A program made the translations under genes and the position numbers. This document shows positions 53,127 through 62,265 of a DNA stretch of 64,000 bases, piece by piece. Source of the stretch: Algibacter pacificus (GTDB lineage Bacteria; Bacteroidota; Bacteroidia; Flavobacteriales; Flavobacteriaceae); NCBI RefSeq assembly GCF_008033385.1, contig NZ_VOGY01000008.1, positions 124,001-188,000 on the forward strand, written 5' to 3'. Position 1 is the first letter of the stretch. Every line of letters begins with the position of its first letter. The notes beneath the pieces are model-generated. The model saw nothing but the letters and a program-made list of their open reading frames with translations, was not told the origin of the DNA and made no database searches.

Positions 53127-54098
53127 ATGAAAACTTTAAACCACATTTTAGGAACACTATTACTAACAGCGTTATTATTTACAAGCTGTGACGACAAAAA
53201 CGACGCCGAATATACTGCGGTACGTGCAACGGCCGGCGAGTATAATAATTTACAAGACGATGCTTTGGAAAGCATTACCCAAAACTTTCAGTTTAATGCA
53301 GAAGATCCTTATGTTTCTTTAACCTCGGAAAACGGTGTATCTATCTACATTAACGGCACCTGTTTAACTTTAAACGGAAATGCTGTTACCGGACAAGTAG
53401 ATTTAGAATTTATTGAAATTTTCGACAAAGGAAATATGCTTATTACCAACAAACCAACTATGGGCGTTATGCCGAATGGTGATAAAGCCTTGCTTTTAAC
53501 AGGTGGTGAGTTTTTTATAAACGCCACACAAAACGGTGCTAATCTAGAAATTGGATGCGATATTCAATTAGGCATCCCAACCGATTTAACAGGAGGCGTG
53601 GATAACGACATGATTCTATGGAACGGTAATATTGATGAAGATGGTAACCTAGCCTGGGAAGAAGCAAATGAAGACCAAGACAAAAGAGGTGTTTTTGCCG
53701 AAGGCAACCAATACTATGCATTTCTTAGCGATTTTGGATGGTCTAATGTGGATCGTTTTTATAACGACCCTCGTGAAAAAACAACTATTTTAGTGGGGGT
53801 TCCAGAAGGTTACGATAATCAAAATTGCTCTGTGTTTTTATCTTATGACGGCGAAGATACAGGTTTAGCCAACTTAGATACTTACGATGCTAATTCTGGT
53901 TTATTTAGCGAGCATTACGGACAAATTCCCATAGGATTAGAATGTCACGTTATTTTTGTAACCGAAGAAGCTAACGATTGGAAATACGCAGTAAAAGCCG
54001 TAACCATAGTAGAAAACGGTGTAATTACCTTTACTGATAGCGAAACATCTGTTGTTACCCAAACCCAACTTACCAGCATTATAAACGCTTTGCCTTAA
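53127..54098 (+). CDS. outer-surface or periplasmic lipoprotein
   Basis: About 323 residues from the Met of MKTLNHILGTLLL; an in-frame ATG nine codons upstream (53100) is less likely. Lipoprotein signal with LLFTSC lipobox (Cys about 21). The rest is acidic, with no membrane segment, and repeated Asp/Asn/Gly loops of a secreted beta-rich protein. A domain is not recognised. Followed by a terminator. It sits between the sigma factor and the CHAT genes, so it may be an envelope component of that system. Confidence 0.82.
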   Translation: MKTLNHILGTLLLTALLFTSCDDKNDAEYTAVRATAGEYNNLQDDALESITQNFQFNAEDPYVSLTSENGVSIYINGTCLTLNGNAVTGQVDLEFIEIFDKGNMLITNKPTMGVMPNGDKALLLTGGEFFINATQNGANLEIGCDIQLGIPTDLTGGVDNDMILWNGNIDEDGNLAWEEANEDQDKRGVFAEGNQYYAFLSDFGWSNVDRFYNDPREKTTILVGVPEGYDNQNCSVFLSYDGEDTGLANLDTYDANSGLFSEHYGQIPIGLECHVIFVTEEANDWKYAVKAVTIVENGVITFTDSETSVVTQTQLTSIINALP

Positions 54099-54152
54099 TT
54101 TTTTAGCTCATGTTCCTCAATTATTTCAAATAAGTTAAACAGGGCTTATTTT

Positions 54153-54180
54153 AACCCAGAAACTCTTGTTTCTGGGTTTT
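54153..54180 (+). terminator. terminator after the lipoprotein gene
   Basis: AACCCAGAAAC / GTTTCTGGGTT, 4-nt loop, followed by TTT. Confidence 0.9.
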
Positions 54181-54292
54181 TAATATTAAAATTTAATCAC
54201 CAACTCCGGCTAACTAAACGGGTTAAACATCATTTTTAATTTTAAACACATTCTCTTTTGTATATTTATAAGCAAATCAACTAAACTCTATT

Positions 54293-56254
54293 ATGAAAAA
54301 GCACGCCTTTCTATGTCTTATTATAGCATTACCCCTATTTGTTTTTGGACAAGAATCCATTAATGATACCATTACTCGTAAGGCTACTATTAAAGCCGAT
54401 ATAATAGGAAATGCTGTTTTATTTACTCCCGAAACACCAGAATTAAATCAAATTGCTGGTGCTCCAAAAGCCTTTTACACCCATTACTGGGAAATGGGCG
54501 ATGGCAGCTATAGCAAGGAAGAAAACCCAAAACATATTTATAAAAAGAAAGGCGAATACGAAGTAAAACTTTGGGCAACCAATAATTATGATACCGGAAA
54601 GCCACCAACCACCCGACCAAAAAAAATAAACATCAGTTCGGTTACTGAAGATTTTCAAGAGGAAGCCTCTATGGAAACCGATTTTACATTAAAACGCAAT
54701 AGAGAACCCGTACCAAACCAAGAGATTGTTACTATTTTAAGCTATAAAAACACCAAAGACTACACCACAAACGGGAAGATATATCTCTTTTTTAATGAAT
54801 TAAAATACAAAGCCAACAATTTTGAATTAACCGATACCCGATTATATCACAATGAAAAAAACATAGAAACCGATGTTTTTGCTTCCACACAAAACATTGA
54901 AAACGATGATACTTTTTTGGCTTCTTTAAATAATGAAGAAACAAACTATAAAACCGTAGCCCAAGATTCTACTATAAAAACAAATTTACCTTTAAGTGTA
55001 TCCGAAGCTCAAGCGCTGTACAAAAACTGGGAAGTTTTAGAGTTCGATAATATGCAACCCGAAGAAGAACGTCATATTTTTTTCAGCTTAAAAACCACTC
55101 CCGAAATGGTTAAAGATACTAGCGCTATTATCTCGGTTCGGGGTATTTATGTGCCAGATTCTAATTACGACAACCACAAAGTAAAAGACATGGAAATGGA
55201 AATTGTAACTTCGCACGATCCTAATAAAATGTCTTCGAATAGTACTTTTATGAATTATAGATTGGTACGTTTTAAAACTTTAAAATATAAAATCAAGTTT
55301 CAAAATAATGGCGAAGGGCCAGCAAACACCATAAAATTAGAAACTGATATTCCAGATATGCTTGATAAATCGACTTTAAAAGTGGTCGATATGTATCCCA
55401 AATGCGAAATATGTCCCGATCGCGAAGTACTTTACAGTTGTTTGGATACCACTTTTACCGATACTCAGGCTATTTTCACCTTTAAAAATATTTATCTGCC
55501 CGGTAGCGAGCAAAAAAACGTAAAGGAATACGACTCTACCAAAGGCTTTGTAAAATACAGCATAAAATTTGCCAAAGATTTTCATAAAACAAAAACCAAA
55601 AGTAGAACGGCTATTATTTTTGATAAAAACGATCCCATTATCACCAATTATTCCACAACCCGATTTTTGCCAGGAATTTCTATTGGGGCAAAAGTGGGTT
55701 ATAATTCCTTTGCCGATTTAAAAAATTCCGAAAGTTATTTTATCGGCGCCACGCTTTCACCTTACAAATCATACCGATGGTATTGGCAAGTGGAACTACT
55801 AAACAACTTTCATAATTATGATGGAGAAACTACTGTAACCACTGCCAATGTAGACGAGAGCGCCGTAGGCTTCCCTTTTATAGAACGTACAACTAGCGCA
55901 TCGACTTATGAAAACATCGATTGGGATATTCCCATGTTATTACGCTATAATTTGAATAACTATATTGGGCTTGGAGCTGGGTTTCAAAACACCATTTCGG
56001 TAAGTGAAAAACAAACAGAAAACAGATTGATAGAACAATTTGATGGCGATGCCATACAAACAAATAATAAACCATTTAATACATTTGAAGAAAACGAAAC
56101 CAAGAGTAAATCTTACAGCAATGTGCGAACAGGTTTACTTTTTGAGGCCACCGCAGGGTTTGCAAGAATTGGTCCAAGCTTAGGCGCAAGATATATTTTG
56201 AATTTTGAAGACAACTTCAATTATTGGCAGTTTTATGCCATTTGGAAATTTTAA
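54293..56254 (+). CDS. PKD-domain protein with C-terminal outer-membrane barrel
   Basis: 653 residues: signal peptide (to about 19), a PKD domain (about 30-115, with WEMGDGSYSKEENPKHIYKKKGEYEV), a middle part that includes a conserved-repeat-like segment (LKYKIKFQNNGEGPANTIKLE), and a beta-barrel from about 455 to the end (GAKVGYNSFAD ... FYAIWKF). The PKD domain would be outside the barrel's periplasmic or surface face. The CHAT gene starts 39 nt after it, so they are one operon. Function unknown. Confidence 0.82.
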   Translation: MKKHAFLCLIIALPLFVFGQESINDTITRKATIKADIIGNAVLFTPETPELNQIAGAPKAFYTHYWEMGDGSYSKEENPKHIYKKKGEYEVKLWATNNYDTGKPPTTRPKKINISSVTEDFQEEASMETDFTLKRNREPVPNQEIVTILSYKNTKDYTTNGKIYLFFNELKYKANNFELTDTRLYHNEKNIETDVFASTQNIENDDTFLASLNNEETNYKTVAQDSTIKTNLPLSVSEAQALYKNWEVLEFDNMQPEEERHIFFSLKTTPEMVKDTSAIISVRGIYVPDSNYDNHKVKDMEMEIVTSHDPNKMSSNSTFMNYRLVRFKTLKYKIKFQNNGEGPANTIKLETDIPDMLDKSTLKVVDMYPKCEICPDREVLYSCLDTTFTDTQAIFTFKNIYLPGSEQKNVKEYDSTKGFVKYSIKFAKDFHKTKTKSRTAIIFDKNDPIITNYSTTRFLPGISIGAKVGYNSFADLKNSESYFIGATLSPYKSYRWYWQVELLNNFHNYDGETTVTTANVDESAVGFPFIERTTSASTYENIDWDIPMLLRYNLNNYIGLGAGFQNTISVSEKQTENRLIEQFDGDAIQTNNKPFNTFEENETKSKSYSNVRTGLLFEATAGFARIGPSLGARYILNFEDNFNYWQFYAIWKF

Positions 56255-56293
56255 GTTGAAAAAATCCAGAGACTATTTATTAAACTCAATTAA

Positions 56294-58849
56294 ATGAAAA
56301 TTTGTTGCTTTCTTCTATTTTTTATCACCCTAAGTAGTGTTGCTCAAAACTTAGAAGAAACTATTTATTTGGCAGCAGAACGGTTTATTGAAAATAAAAA
56401 AACCGAGTCGCTAAAACTTTTAAACAAACAGGAAAGCCTTTTTAAAAATCAAGTAAAATCAAAAGAAGAACAGCTAGCATTAGTTTTTCTGCAAACACAT
56501 AAAGCTTTTTATTTATTTCAGCAATCGGAATTAACAAAGGCTATTATCACTTATGAAGATGCCTTAAATAGATTTAATGAAAACCAACTTTCTCAAATTT
56601 CAGATTTCGATATTATTGATAATTGTTTAAATCCGTTAGGGACTTTATATACTAAAACGGGCGATTTCACCAATGCGTTAAATACTATAAATCAGTATAT
56701 TTTTTTAGCCGAAAAAACACACCAAACCAAGCATCAAATAAGTGGTATTATTAATTTAGCTAAATTGTATGCCACTTTAGGAAAACATGAAACTGCAATA
56801 AAAACCGTGGATGAAGGTTTAAAAATTAACAATAGTTCTGAAACTCAAAAAAGACATTTACTTCAAATAAAAACAGAAAGTCTTAATGCTTTAAACCTAT
56901 TTTCGGCATCGTCAAGCTTTAAAAATGATAGACAGAATTACTTGCTTCATTTAAAAAAGAAGGATTATAAAAAAGCCTTCACGGCATTTTCTTCTTATAA
57001 AAAAAATGAATTACAAAAGCATCTTACAAAACGTGAAACGGAACAACTTTATATTGAGGAGGCCCAACTTTATTTCCTTTTGAAACAATCCGAAAAAGCT
57101 TTAACTTTTTTAAATATGGCTTTAAAAATGCTATTACCAGAATATAACGGTGATGGCTTTCCAACCAAACATCAATTATATGCCGAGAATAAATTTATAG
57201 ATATTTTTGATTTATATGCCGAAATTGAAACAAGTTCTGAAAAAGCCTTACAAAGTTTAGAGCTTAGTTTTTATGTTTCTAGTTTATTACAAAGTAGTTG
57301 GACATCGCAAGAAACTAAAATTTTAAACGAAACCAATAATAGAATCCGAAGTGAAAAATGCATCGATATCCTTTATAACGCTTTTAACGAAACTCAAGAT
57401 ACCTCTTATTTAAAAACGGCACTTCAATATGCTGAAAACAGTAAATCTTCGGTTTTAAAAACCATGTTTTTAAAGAAATTACGCTTGCAACGTTTTCCAA
57501 AAGATAGTTTATTAATTAAAGAATTTAAACTATTAAAAACACAAGAACAGCTTACTAGTTTATTGGTAAAAGCGGGTTTGGGTTCTAAAAAAATTAATGA
57601 TTTAAGTATACAACTGAGCAACATAAGCATGCAATTAAAATCATTAAACAGACGTATTTTAGAAAAACATCCCAATGAAGATGTGCCGTTTCAATTAACT
57701 AATCTCAACTCTAAATTACTAAAAGATCATGCTACTTTAGCCGAATATTTCTATGGTAAAAATAGCATTTATCAATTCATTATTTCAGGTAAATCTATTA
57801 GCCTTAACCGAATTGAATATAATGCCGATGTTAAAAATCAAATTTCAGCGTTTATCAATCTATTTAATGCGCCTTCAACTATAAATAACGATATTTCCAA
57901 TTACACAAAACAAGCATTTTCTATTTATAAATTATTGAATTTAAAAGCGCTTTCGACAACTGAAAATGCTATTATCATTCCGGACGGCTTACTTAACTTT
58001 CTACCTTTTGAAGCTTTGCTCACCAAAAAAACAGAAACCACCGCTTTTTCAAGAATGCCATTTGTTATCGAAAACCAAAACATTATTTATAATAGCAGTA
58101 TTATCTTATATTTAAATGAAACCAAAAAACAAAAGCATAATAATGAAGTTTTAGGCTTTTTTCCTGTTTTTGAAAACACCAATCAAGCTTTAACTTATTC
58201 CATAAATGAAGCCCATGCTATTGCAGATTATATGCCTTCGAAATTATTTATGAAAGCAGATGCTACCAAAAATAACTTTTTTAAAAATGCTTCAGACTAT
58301 GATATTATTCATTTATCCACACATGCTAGTAGTGGCGATTTTGTAAAACCATCGAACTTATCCTTTTTTGATGATACTTTATTTTTAAATGAACTCTATA
58401 GTCAGGATTTAAACCCGAATTTAGTCGTTTTAAGCGCCTGCGAGACCGGCATAGGTAAATTATACAAAGGAGAAGGTGCGATGAGTATAGCGCGCGGATT
58501 TCAATATGCTGGCGCAGAAAATATATTGTTCTCGCTTTGGCAAATTAACGATTTATCAACAGCCCAAATTATGGCGTCTTTTTACAAAAATTACAAGGAA
58601 TCTCAATCGGCTTATATTGCTAATCGGACATCTAAAATTAGTTATTTAAAAAACGAGTCGATTAGTAACGTTAAAAAATCGCCTTACTATTGGAGCGCCT
58701 TTGTTTATTATGGCGAATTGGTGACACCGAAAACAAAAAACTTTACGATTTATATTTGCATTGGTATATTAATTACCTTGTTTATAGTATTTTTGGCCAT
58801 GAAATTAAAACGCAATGACAACAAATCTTCAAGAGTTCCTTTTAAATAA
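56294..58849 (+). CDS. TPR-CHAT domain protease with C-terminal membrane anchor
   Basis: 851 residues. A signal peptide (to about 17, SVAQ) is followed by a TPR region (about 20-400), a helical linker, a CHAT caspase-like protease domain (about 540-820), and a membrane helix (about 823-845) with a basic tail. Catalytic residues are present: His677 in HLSTHASSG and Cys716 in LSACETG. With a signal peptide and a C-terminal anchor the protease domain should face the periplasm. It overlaps the retropepsin gene by 35 bases. CHAT proteases are known in defence and secretion control in other bacteria; the target here is unknown. Confidence 0.93.
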   Translation: MKICCFLLFFITLSSVAQNLEETIYLAAERFIENKKTESLKLLNKQESLFKNQVKSKEEQLALVFLQTHKAFYLFQQSELTKAIITYEDALNRFNENQLSQISDFDIIDNCLNPLGTLYTKTGDFTNALNTINQYIFLAEKTHQTKHQISGIINLAKLYATLGKHETAIKTVDEGLKINNSSETQKRHLLQIKTESLNALNLFSASSSFKNDRQNYLLHLKKKDYKKAFTAFSSYKKNELQKHLTKRETEQLYIEEAQLYFLLKQSEKALTFLNMALKMLLPEYNGDGFPTKHQLYAENKFIDIFDLYAEIETSSEKALQSLELSFYVSSLLQSSWTSQETKILNETNNRIRSEKCIDILYNAFNETQDTSYLKTALQYAENSKSSVLKTMFLKKLRLQRFPKDSLLIKEFKLLKTQEQLTSLLVKAGLGSKKINDLSIQLSNISMQLKSLNRRILEKHPNEDVPFQLTNLNSKLLKDHATLAEYFYGKNSIYQFIISGKSISLNRIEYNADVKNQISAFINLFNAPSTINNDISNYTKQAFSIYKLLNLKALSTTENAIIIPDGLLNFLPFEALLTKKTETTAFSRMPFVIENQNIIYNSSIILYLNETKKQKHNNEVLGFFPVFENTNQALTYSINEAHAIADYMPSKLFMKADATKNNFFKNASDYDIIHLSTHASSGDFVKPSNLSFFDDTLFLNELYSQDLNPNLVVLSACETGIGKLYKGEGAMSIARGFQYAGAENILFSLWQINDLSTAQIMASFYKNYKESQSAYIANRTSKISYLKNESISNVKKSPYYWSAFVYYGELVTPKTKNFTIYICIGILITLFIVFLAMKLKRNDNKSSRVPFK

Positions 58850-59258
58850 AGGCTATACCAAAGTAAAACTTCATTTAACAAAGACGAATCATTTTGAGAT
58901 AAAAGCCACAATTAACGGTAAAAAAGGTTTATTTATTTTAGATACTGGAGCCTCAAGTTCTTGTGTTGGCTTTGAAGCTATTGAAACGTTTAAATTAGAC
59001 GCTGAAGATTCTTTAATTAAAGCCGCTGGTGCTGGAGCGACCGATATGGATACTAAAATGTCTAAAAAAAATAAAGTTAAAATTGGCAAATGGAGTCATA
59101 ACAAGGTCGTCTTGGTTTTGTTTAATCTATCTCATGTAAATAGTGCTCTTATAAACCATAATTCCAAACCTGTCGATGGTATTATTGGTGCCGATATTTT
59201 AAAAAAGGGTAAAGGTATTATTGATTACGAAAAGAAATACTTGTATTTAAAACTTTAA
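58815..59258 (+). CDS. retropepsin-like aspartic protease
   Basis: 147-residue single-domain aspartic protease. The catalytic motif LFILDTGASSSCV (Asp43) and the hydrophobic-hydrophobic-Gly near the C-terminus (DGIIGADIL) are the retropepsin pattern; the single motif means that it must work as a dimer. It has no signal peptide. The ATG is inside the CHAT gene (overlap of 35 bases), so translation is coupled. The pairing of two proteases, one anchored and one soluble, suggests that one acts on the other or on a common substrate. Confidence 0.9.
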   Translation: MTTNLQEFLLNKGYTKVKLHLTKTNHFEIKATINGKKGLFILDTGASSSCVGFEAIETFKLDAEDSLIKAAGAGATDMDTKMSKKNKVKIGKWSHNKVVLVLFNLSHVNSALINHNSKPVDGIIGADILKKGKGIIDYEKKYLYLKL

Positions 59259-59290
59259 AACACTTAATTATTCCTTGCTAAAAAAACACA

Positions 59291-59325
59291 AAAAACGTCT
59301 AGATTTTTTTTCTAGACGTTTTTTT
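59291..59325 (+). terminator. terminator of the CHAT-retropepsin operon
   Basis: AAAAACGTCTAGA / TCTAGACGTTTTT with a T-rich loop, and a T tail. Bidirectional, shared with the convergent gene at 59343. Confidence 0.9.
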
Positions 59326-59342
59326 ATGTTTAAATATTAATA

Positions 59343-61295
59343 TTAATTATTAGTATTATCTTTCTCTTGACCTGAGACTTTTACATTATTAGGCCCATTA
59401 AGAATATAGAAATAAGAACGTCTATTTAATTGATGTTCTTCTTCTGAACATTGACTTGCATGTGCATCATCACAATGGTTTAATAATTGACTCTCACCAT
59501 AACCTATGGCACTTTGAATACGGTTTTTGGCTATACCACGTGAATAAATATAATCGCGTGTAGATTTTGCTCTACGATCTGATAAGCTTCTGTTATAAGC
59601 GTGGCTTCCTCTACAATCGGTATGCGATTCAATTTTAATAATCATTTCTGGATTATTTTCCATTACCGTAACAATATCTTCAAGTTCGTACTGTGCATCT
59701 GGTCTAATATATGATTTGTCAAAATCAAAATAAATAGGTCTGATTACAATTTGATCTCCTATAATTAATGGTTTTAATTGTAAATCTAAGTTTCTTGTTT
59801 TACCGTTCTCTTTTAATAATTCAATTTTACCCACAGCACCTTCATAATCGGCTTTATCAGCTCGAATTACAAACTTACTACTACAAGGTTTTTCCAAAAA
59901 CTCATACGATCCATCATCTTTGGTCTTTGCAACTTCTATCACTTGCCCCTCTTCATCCATTAATTGAACCGTAGCATTTTCTATTGGTAAGTTTGTTTTT
60001 ATATCGGTAACAATTCCTGCTATATTTTCTAAACAAAGTGTACTCCCTAGATTAAAGGTATAAACATCATCATCTCCCTTACCACCAGATCTATTAGACG
60101 AAAAATAACCAGAGTTTTCACCATTTAGAACAAATGCAAAATCGTCCATAACACTATTTATAGTACTTCCTAGGTTATAAACACTATTGACTGTTAAGTT
60201 TGATAAATCGACCTTATAAATATCTAAAAGTCCTAAACCTGGACGCCCATTAGATGAAAAATACAATATATTATCATTACTAATATATGGGAACATTTCC
60301 ATTCCTTCTGTATTAACAACCTCTCCTAAATTTTCAGGGATTCCATATTTATCGTTCCCTTTAATTGCTACTTTAAATATGTCTGTTCCTCCAAGCGATC
60401 CAGGCATATCCGAGGCAAAATATAGCGTTTTCTCATCAGAACTTAATGTTGGGTGTCCAACAGAATACTCTTCACTATTAAAAGGTAACTCGATAACATT
60501 TTTCCATTTACCATTATCCCACACTGCTTTATATAATTTTAAATGGGTAGTATTATCTTTAGATTTTCCTAAAAATTTCTTTTTAAAATTATCTCTAGTA
60601 AAATACATCGTTTTACCGTCTTTAGTAATTGCTAAGGTTGCTTCGTGATATTCGCTATTAACATCACCTTTAAAGAGTTCTAACTCTCCAACTTGATTTT
60701 CATCCCCAATAGCACCACTGTAAGCATTTAAAAACGGTTGCTGATTCCATTTATAAATCTTACTTCCCTCGCCTGGTCTGGTAGAAAACACTGCCAACCT
60801 ATTTTTATGAACGAAACCATTAAAATCAGAATACTTTGTATTTATACCTAAGTTTCTAATATTTTTATATATTGTATAGTCGGTTTCGTGAACGTTTAAA
60901 TCATCCTGTAGATACTTAGAACGCACTTCATCTTTAGTTACCGATTTATATTTATCAAACCATGTATCAGATAATTCTTTCTCTCCAGAAGATTTTAATG
61001 TTTGAGCGTATTTAAAATAATACTCACTATCTACACTACTTTCATATTTCTTTAATAAAATAGCATACCACACTTTTGCTTGATCGATATCTGCATTATT
61101 ATAATACGAATCCGCCAAGCGTTCTAAGGTATTTTGGGTGGAGTCTCCACGCTTAACAATTGCACTATACAATCTTGCCGATTTTATATAACTATATTCT
61201 TTAAAATATCGATCGGCTACAGATTTGTTTTGTCCAAATAAACTTGTTCCTGCAAAACACAGTACTATGAGTAATAATAATTTGTTTTTGACCAT
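59343..61295 (-). CDS. PorE-like OmpA family protein
   Basis: 650 residues: signal peptide (to about 20), TPR-like helices (about 25-130), a WD40/PD40-type beta-propeller (about 170-410, repeated strands such as YFSSNGRPGLG), a carboxypeptidase-regulatory-like beta domain (about 425-500), and the C-terminal OmpA peptidoglycan-binding domain (about 515-640, with IYFDFDKSYIRPDA and the motif ESHTDCRGS). This order is that of PorE, the type IX protein that links the machine to peptidoglycan. It may be PorE or one of its paralogues that accompany SprF-like genes. It lies 11 nt after the PorP/SprF gene. Confidence 0.88.
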   Translation of the reverse strand: MVKNKLLLLIVLCFAGTSLFGQNKSVADRYFKEYSYIKSARLYSAIVKRGDSTQNTLERLADSYYNNADIDQAKVWYAILLKKYESSVDSEYYFKYAQTLKSSGEKELSDTWFDKYKSVTKDEVRSKYLQDDLNVHETDYTIYKNIRNLGINTKYSDFNGFVHKNRLAVFSTRPGEGSKIYKWNQQPFLNAYSGAIGDENQVGELELFKGDVNSEYHEATLAITKDGKTMYFTRDNFKKKFLGKSKDNTTHLKLYKAVWDNGKWKNVIELPFNSEEYSVGHPTLSSDEKTLYFASDMPGSLGGTDIFKVAIKGNDKYGIPENLGEVVNTEGMEMFPYISNDNILYFSSNGRPGLGLLDIYKVDLSNLTVNSVYNLGSTINSVMDDFAFVLNGENSGYFSSNRSGGKGDDDVYTFNLGSTLCLENIAGIVTDIKTNLPIENATVQLMDEEGQVIEVAKTKDDGSYEFLEKPCSSKFVIRADKADYEGAVGKIELLKENGKTRNLDLQLKPLIIGDQIVIRPIYFDFDKSYIRPDAQYELEDIVTVMENNPEMIIKIESHTDCRGSHAYNRSLSDRRAKSTRDYIYSRGIAKNRIQSAIGYGESQLLNHCDDAHASQCSEEEHQLNRRSYFYILNGPNNVKVSGQEKDNTNN

Positions 61296-61306
61296 AATAT
61301 TTATTT

Positions 61307-62236
61307 TTAGAAGAATCTTGGAGATTTTATACGTCCTGGGTTAACAAGATCAAAACGCAACATAATTTCGTGAGAACCACTAGTTACAGCATTTAAACCA
61401 CTAGTTGTATAATCATAGGCATAACCAATAAACAGTCCTTCATTTACTTGAAAACCAGCCAAAGCACCAACAGAATCTCCCCAACGATATCCTACACCTA
61501 GTGTTAACGTGTTATTAAATAAAAAGTTAGCAGAACCATCTACTGATAGTGGTGAACCGGAAACAGCTTTAGCTAAAACAGCAGGTTTAAATTGTATATT
61601 TCTATTTATATCAAATACATAACCACCTATTAAATATACATGTAACCGTTCTTTCGCAACTGCTTGCTCAAACCTATCATAATGTTTTGTTGTAAGCAAA
61701 TTTGGGACTGATAATCCAACATACCATCTAGAATCAAAATCATAATAAACCCCTAAGCCAACTGTGGGTAAAAACTTAGAATTAATATTTTCTAAATTGG
61801 GATCATTTTGTTGACTGGCTGTACCTTTAGAGAAATCGACATCTAAGAAACGTAATCCTGCTTTTAATCCAAAATAAAGATTAGAGTGTAATGTAGTAGG
61901 AATAGAATATGAAAAATTTCCATCTAAATACACTTCTTGAGAAGGCCCTAATTTATCATTAACAATATTAAACCCTAACCCCACTTTATCTGTAACAGGT
62001 GATTCTATCCCTAAAGTCTGCGTTTGTGGCGCCCCTGTTATACCGACCCATTGTGAGCGGTGTAAACCAGTAACACTAAATATACCTCTAGAACCTGCAT
62101 ACCCTGGATTTACAGACATGGTGTTATACATGTACTGTGTATATTGAGGATCTTGCTGAGCTTGTCCTTCTTTACTAAATGTAAAGAAGAACATTAGCAA
62201 GGCACAAAGCTTTATTATATTGATTTGTGTTTTCAT
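61307..62236 (-). CDS. PorP/SprF family T9SS outer-membrane protein
   Basis: 309 residues with a signal peptide and the family motif QDPQYTQYMYNTMSVNPGYAG right after it. The rest is a beta-barrel ending SHEIMLRFDLVNPGRIKSPRFF. SprF-like proteins are needed for secretion of type B sorting-domain adhesins such as SprB. It lies 29 nt after a large type B adhesin gene and before the PorE-like gene, all in one operon. Confidence 0.94.
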   Translation of the reverse strand: MKTQINIIKLCALLMFFFTFSKEGQAQQDPQYTQYMYNTMSVNPGYAGSRGIFSVTGLHRSQWVGITGAPQTQTLGIESPVTDKVGLGFNIVNDKLGPSQEVYLDGNFSYSIPTTLHSNLYFGLKAGLRFLDVDFSKGTASQQNDPNLENINSKFLPTVGLGVYYDFDSRWYVGLSVPNLLTTKHYDRFEQAVAKERLHVYLIGGYVFDINRNIQFKPAVLAKAVSGSPLSVDGSANFLFNNTLTLGVGYRWGDSVGALAGFQVNEGLFIGYAYDYTTSGLNAVTSGSHEIMLRFDLVNPGRIKSPRFF

Positions 62237-62265
62237 TTCTTTTCTATTTACTTTTTAATTAGTGC

